The notes under the pieces are model-generated. The model was given only the letters and a program-made list of their open reading frames with translations. It had not been told where the DNA came from and did no database searches. Source: Candidatus Hermodarchaeota archaeon (GTDB lineage: Archaea > Asgardarchaeota > Hermodarchaeia > Hermodarchaeales > Hermodarchaeaceae). From it: 14,616 nucleotides of DNA. Shown piece by piece: positions 14,531 to 14,616 of this stretch. The translations under genes were made by a program, and so were the position numbers. Positions within the stretch are counted from its first letter, which is position 1; each line of letters opens with the position of its first letter. The stretch lies in assembly GCA_016839995.1 (NCBI GenBank), contig JAEOTD010000067.1:1-14616 (forward strand). The letters are read 5' to 3'.

Positions 14531-14616
14531 CTTACTGAATCACTGTATTATGCACAGGTAAGAGTCTTGTGTCTAAGAAGCACCCAACTCATTTTGATTC
14601 AGTGGAAAACGTTTGA

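Noticed and set aside
14531..14616. A further gene at the right end
   Set aside because: Both strands have early stops and no ribosome binding site with an open frame; only upstream sequence of the GTPase gene can be seen.

Overview
The window looks like a piece of an Asgard archaeal chromosome. The evidence is a combination of eukaryote-like families that rarely co-occur elsewhere: three short proteins with gelsolin-like domains, a Rab/Ras-type small GTPase, a V4R/TRAPP-type domain protein and a long archaeal coiled-coil protein. They sit beside archaeal lipid genes (HMG-CoA reductase and a GGPP-synthase-like prenyltransferase). Base composition is moderate (mid-40s % GC by eye). Many starts are preceded by GGTGA- or GAGGTG-type ribosome binding sites. 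The Asgard lineage cannot be fixed from this sequence alone. Coding density is high, and no gene-free stretch exceeds about 200 bases. I saw no tRNA, rRNA, CRISPR array or insertion sequence.

Layout. (A) 1-2079, plus strand: the 3' part of an FGGY sugar kinase, followed 6 bases later by a LarA-type (nickel-pincer) racemase/epimerase, forming a small catabolic operon. (B) 2207-4652, plus strand: a two-domain putative regulator (CxxC domain plus winged helix), a Cys-rich V4R/TRAPP-like protein, and a class II HMG-CoA reductase. (C) 4748-9596, the gelsolin region: one gelsolin-like protein on the plus strand converges on a minus-strand series. In the direction of transcription that series is an M24 peptidase, a second and a third gelsolin-like protein, a six-helix membrane protein and an 80-residue protein. 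(D) 9708-10616, plus strand: a 302-residue coiled-coil protein, divergent from the M24 gene. (E) 10635-14530, minus strand: a small GTPase, tightly coupled to a DUF885-like HExxxGH metalloprotein, then an agmatinase and a short-chain polyprenyl diphosphate synthase.

How the genes may work together. HMG-CoA reductase and the prenyl synthase mark the start and the later chain-elongation part of the archaeal isoprenoid/ether-lipid pathway, although they lie in different transcription units. The kinase and LarA homologue suggest use of a sugar acid or 2-hydroxy acid. The most unusual part is region C. Three paralogues share one plan (gelsolin-like domain, low-complexity linker, small C-terminal alpha/beta domain) but differ completely in linker and tail, and they are packed with a membrane protein and a small unknown protein. 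This may be an undescribed actin-associated or membrane-associated module. It is an inference from architecture and position, not from demonstrated function.
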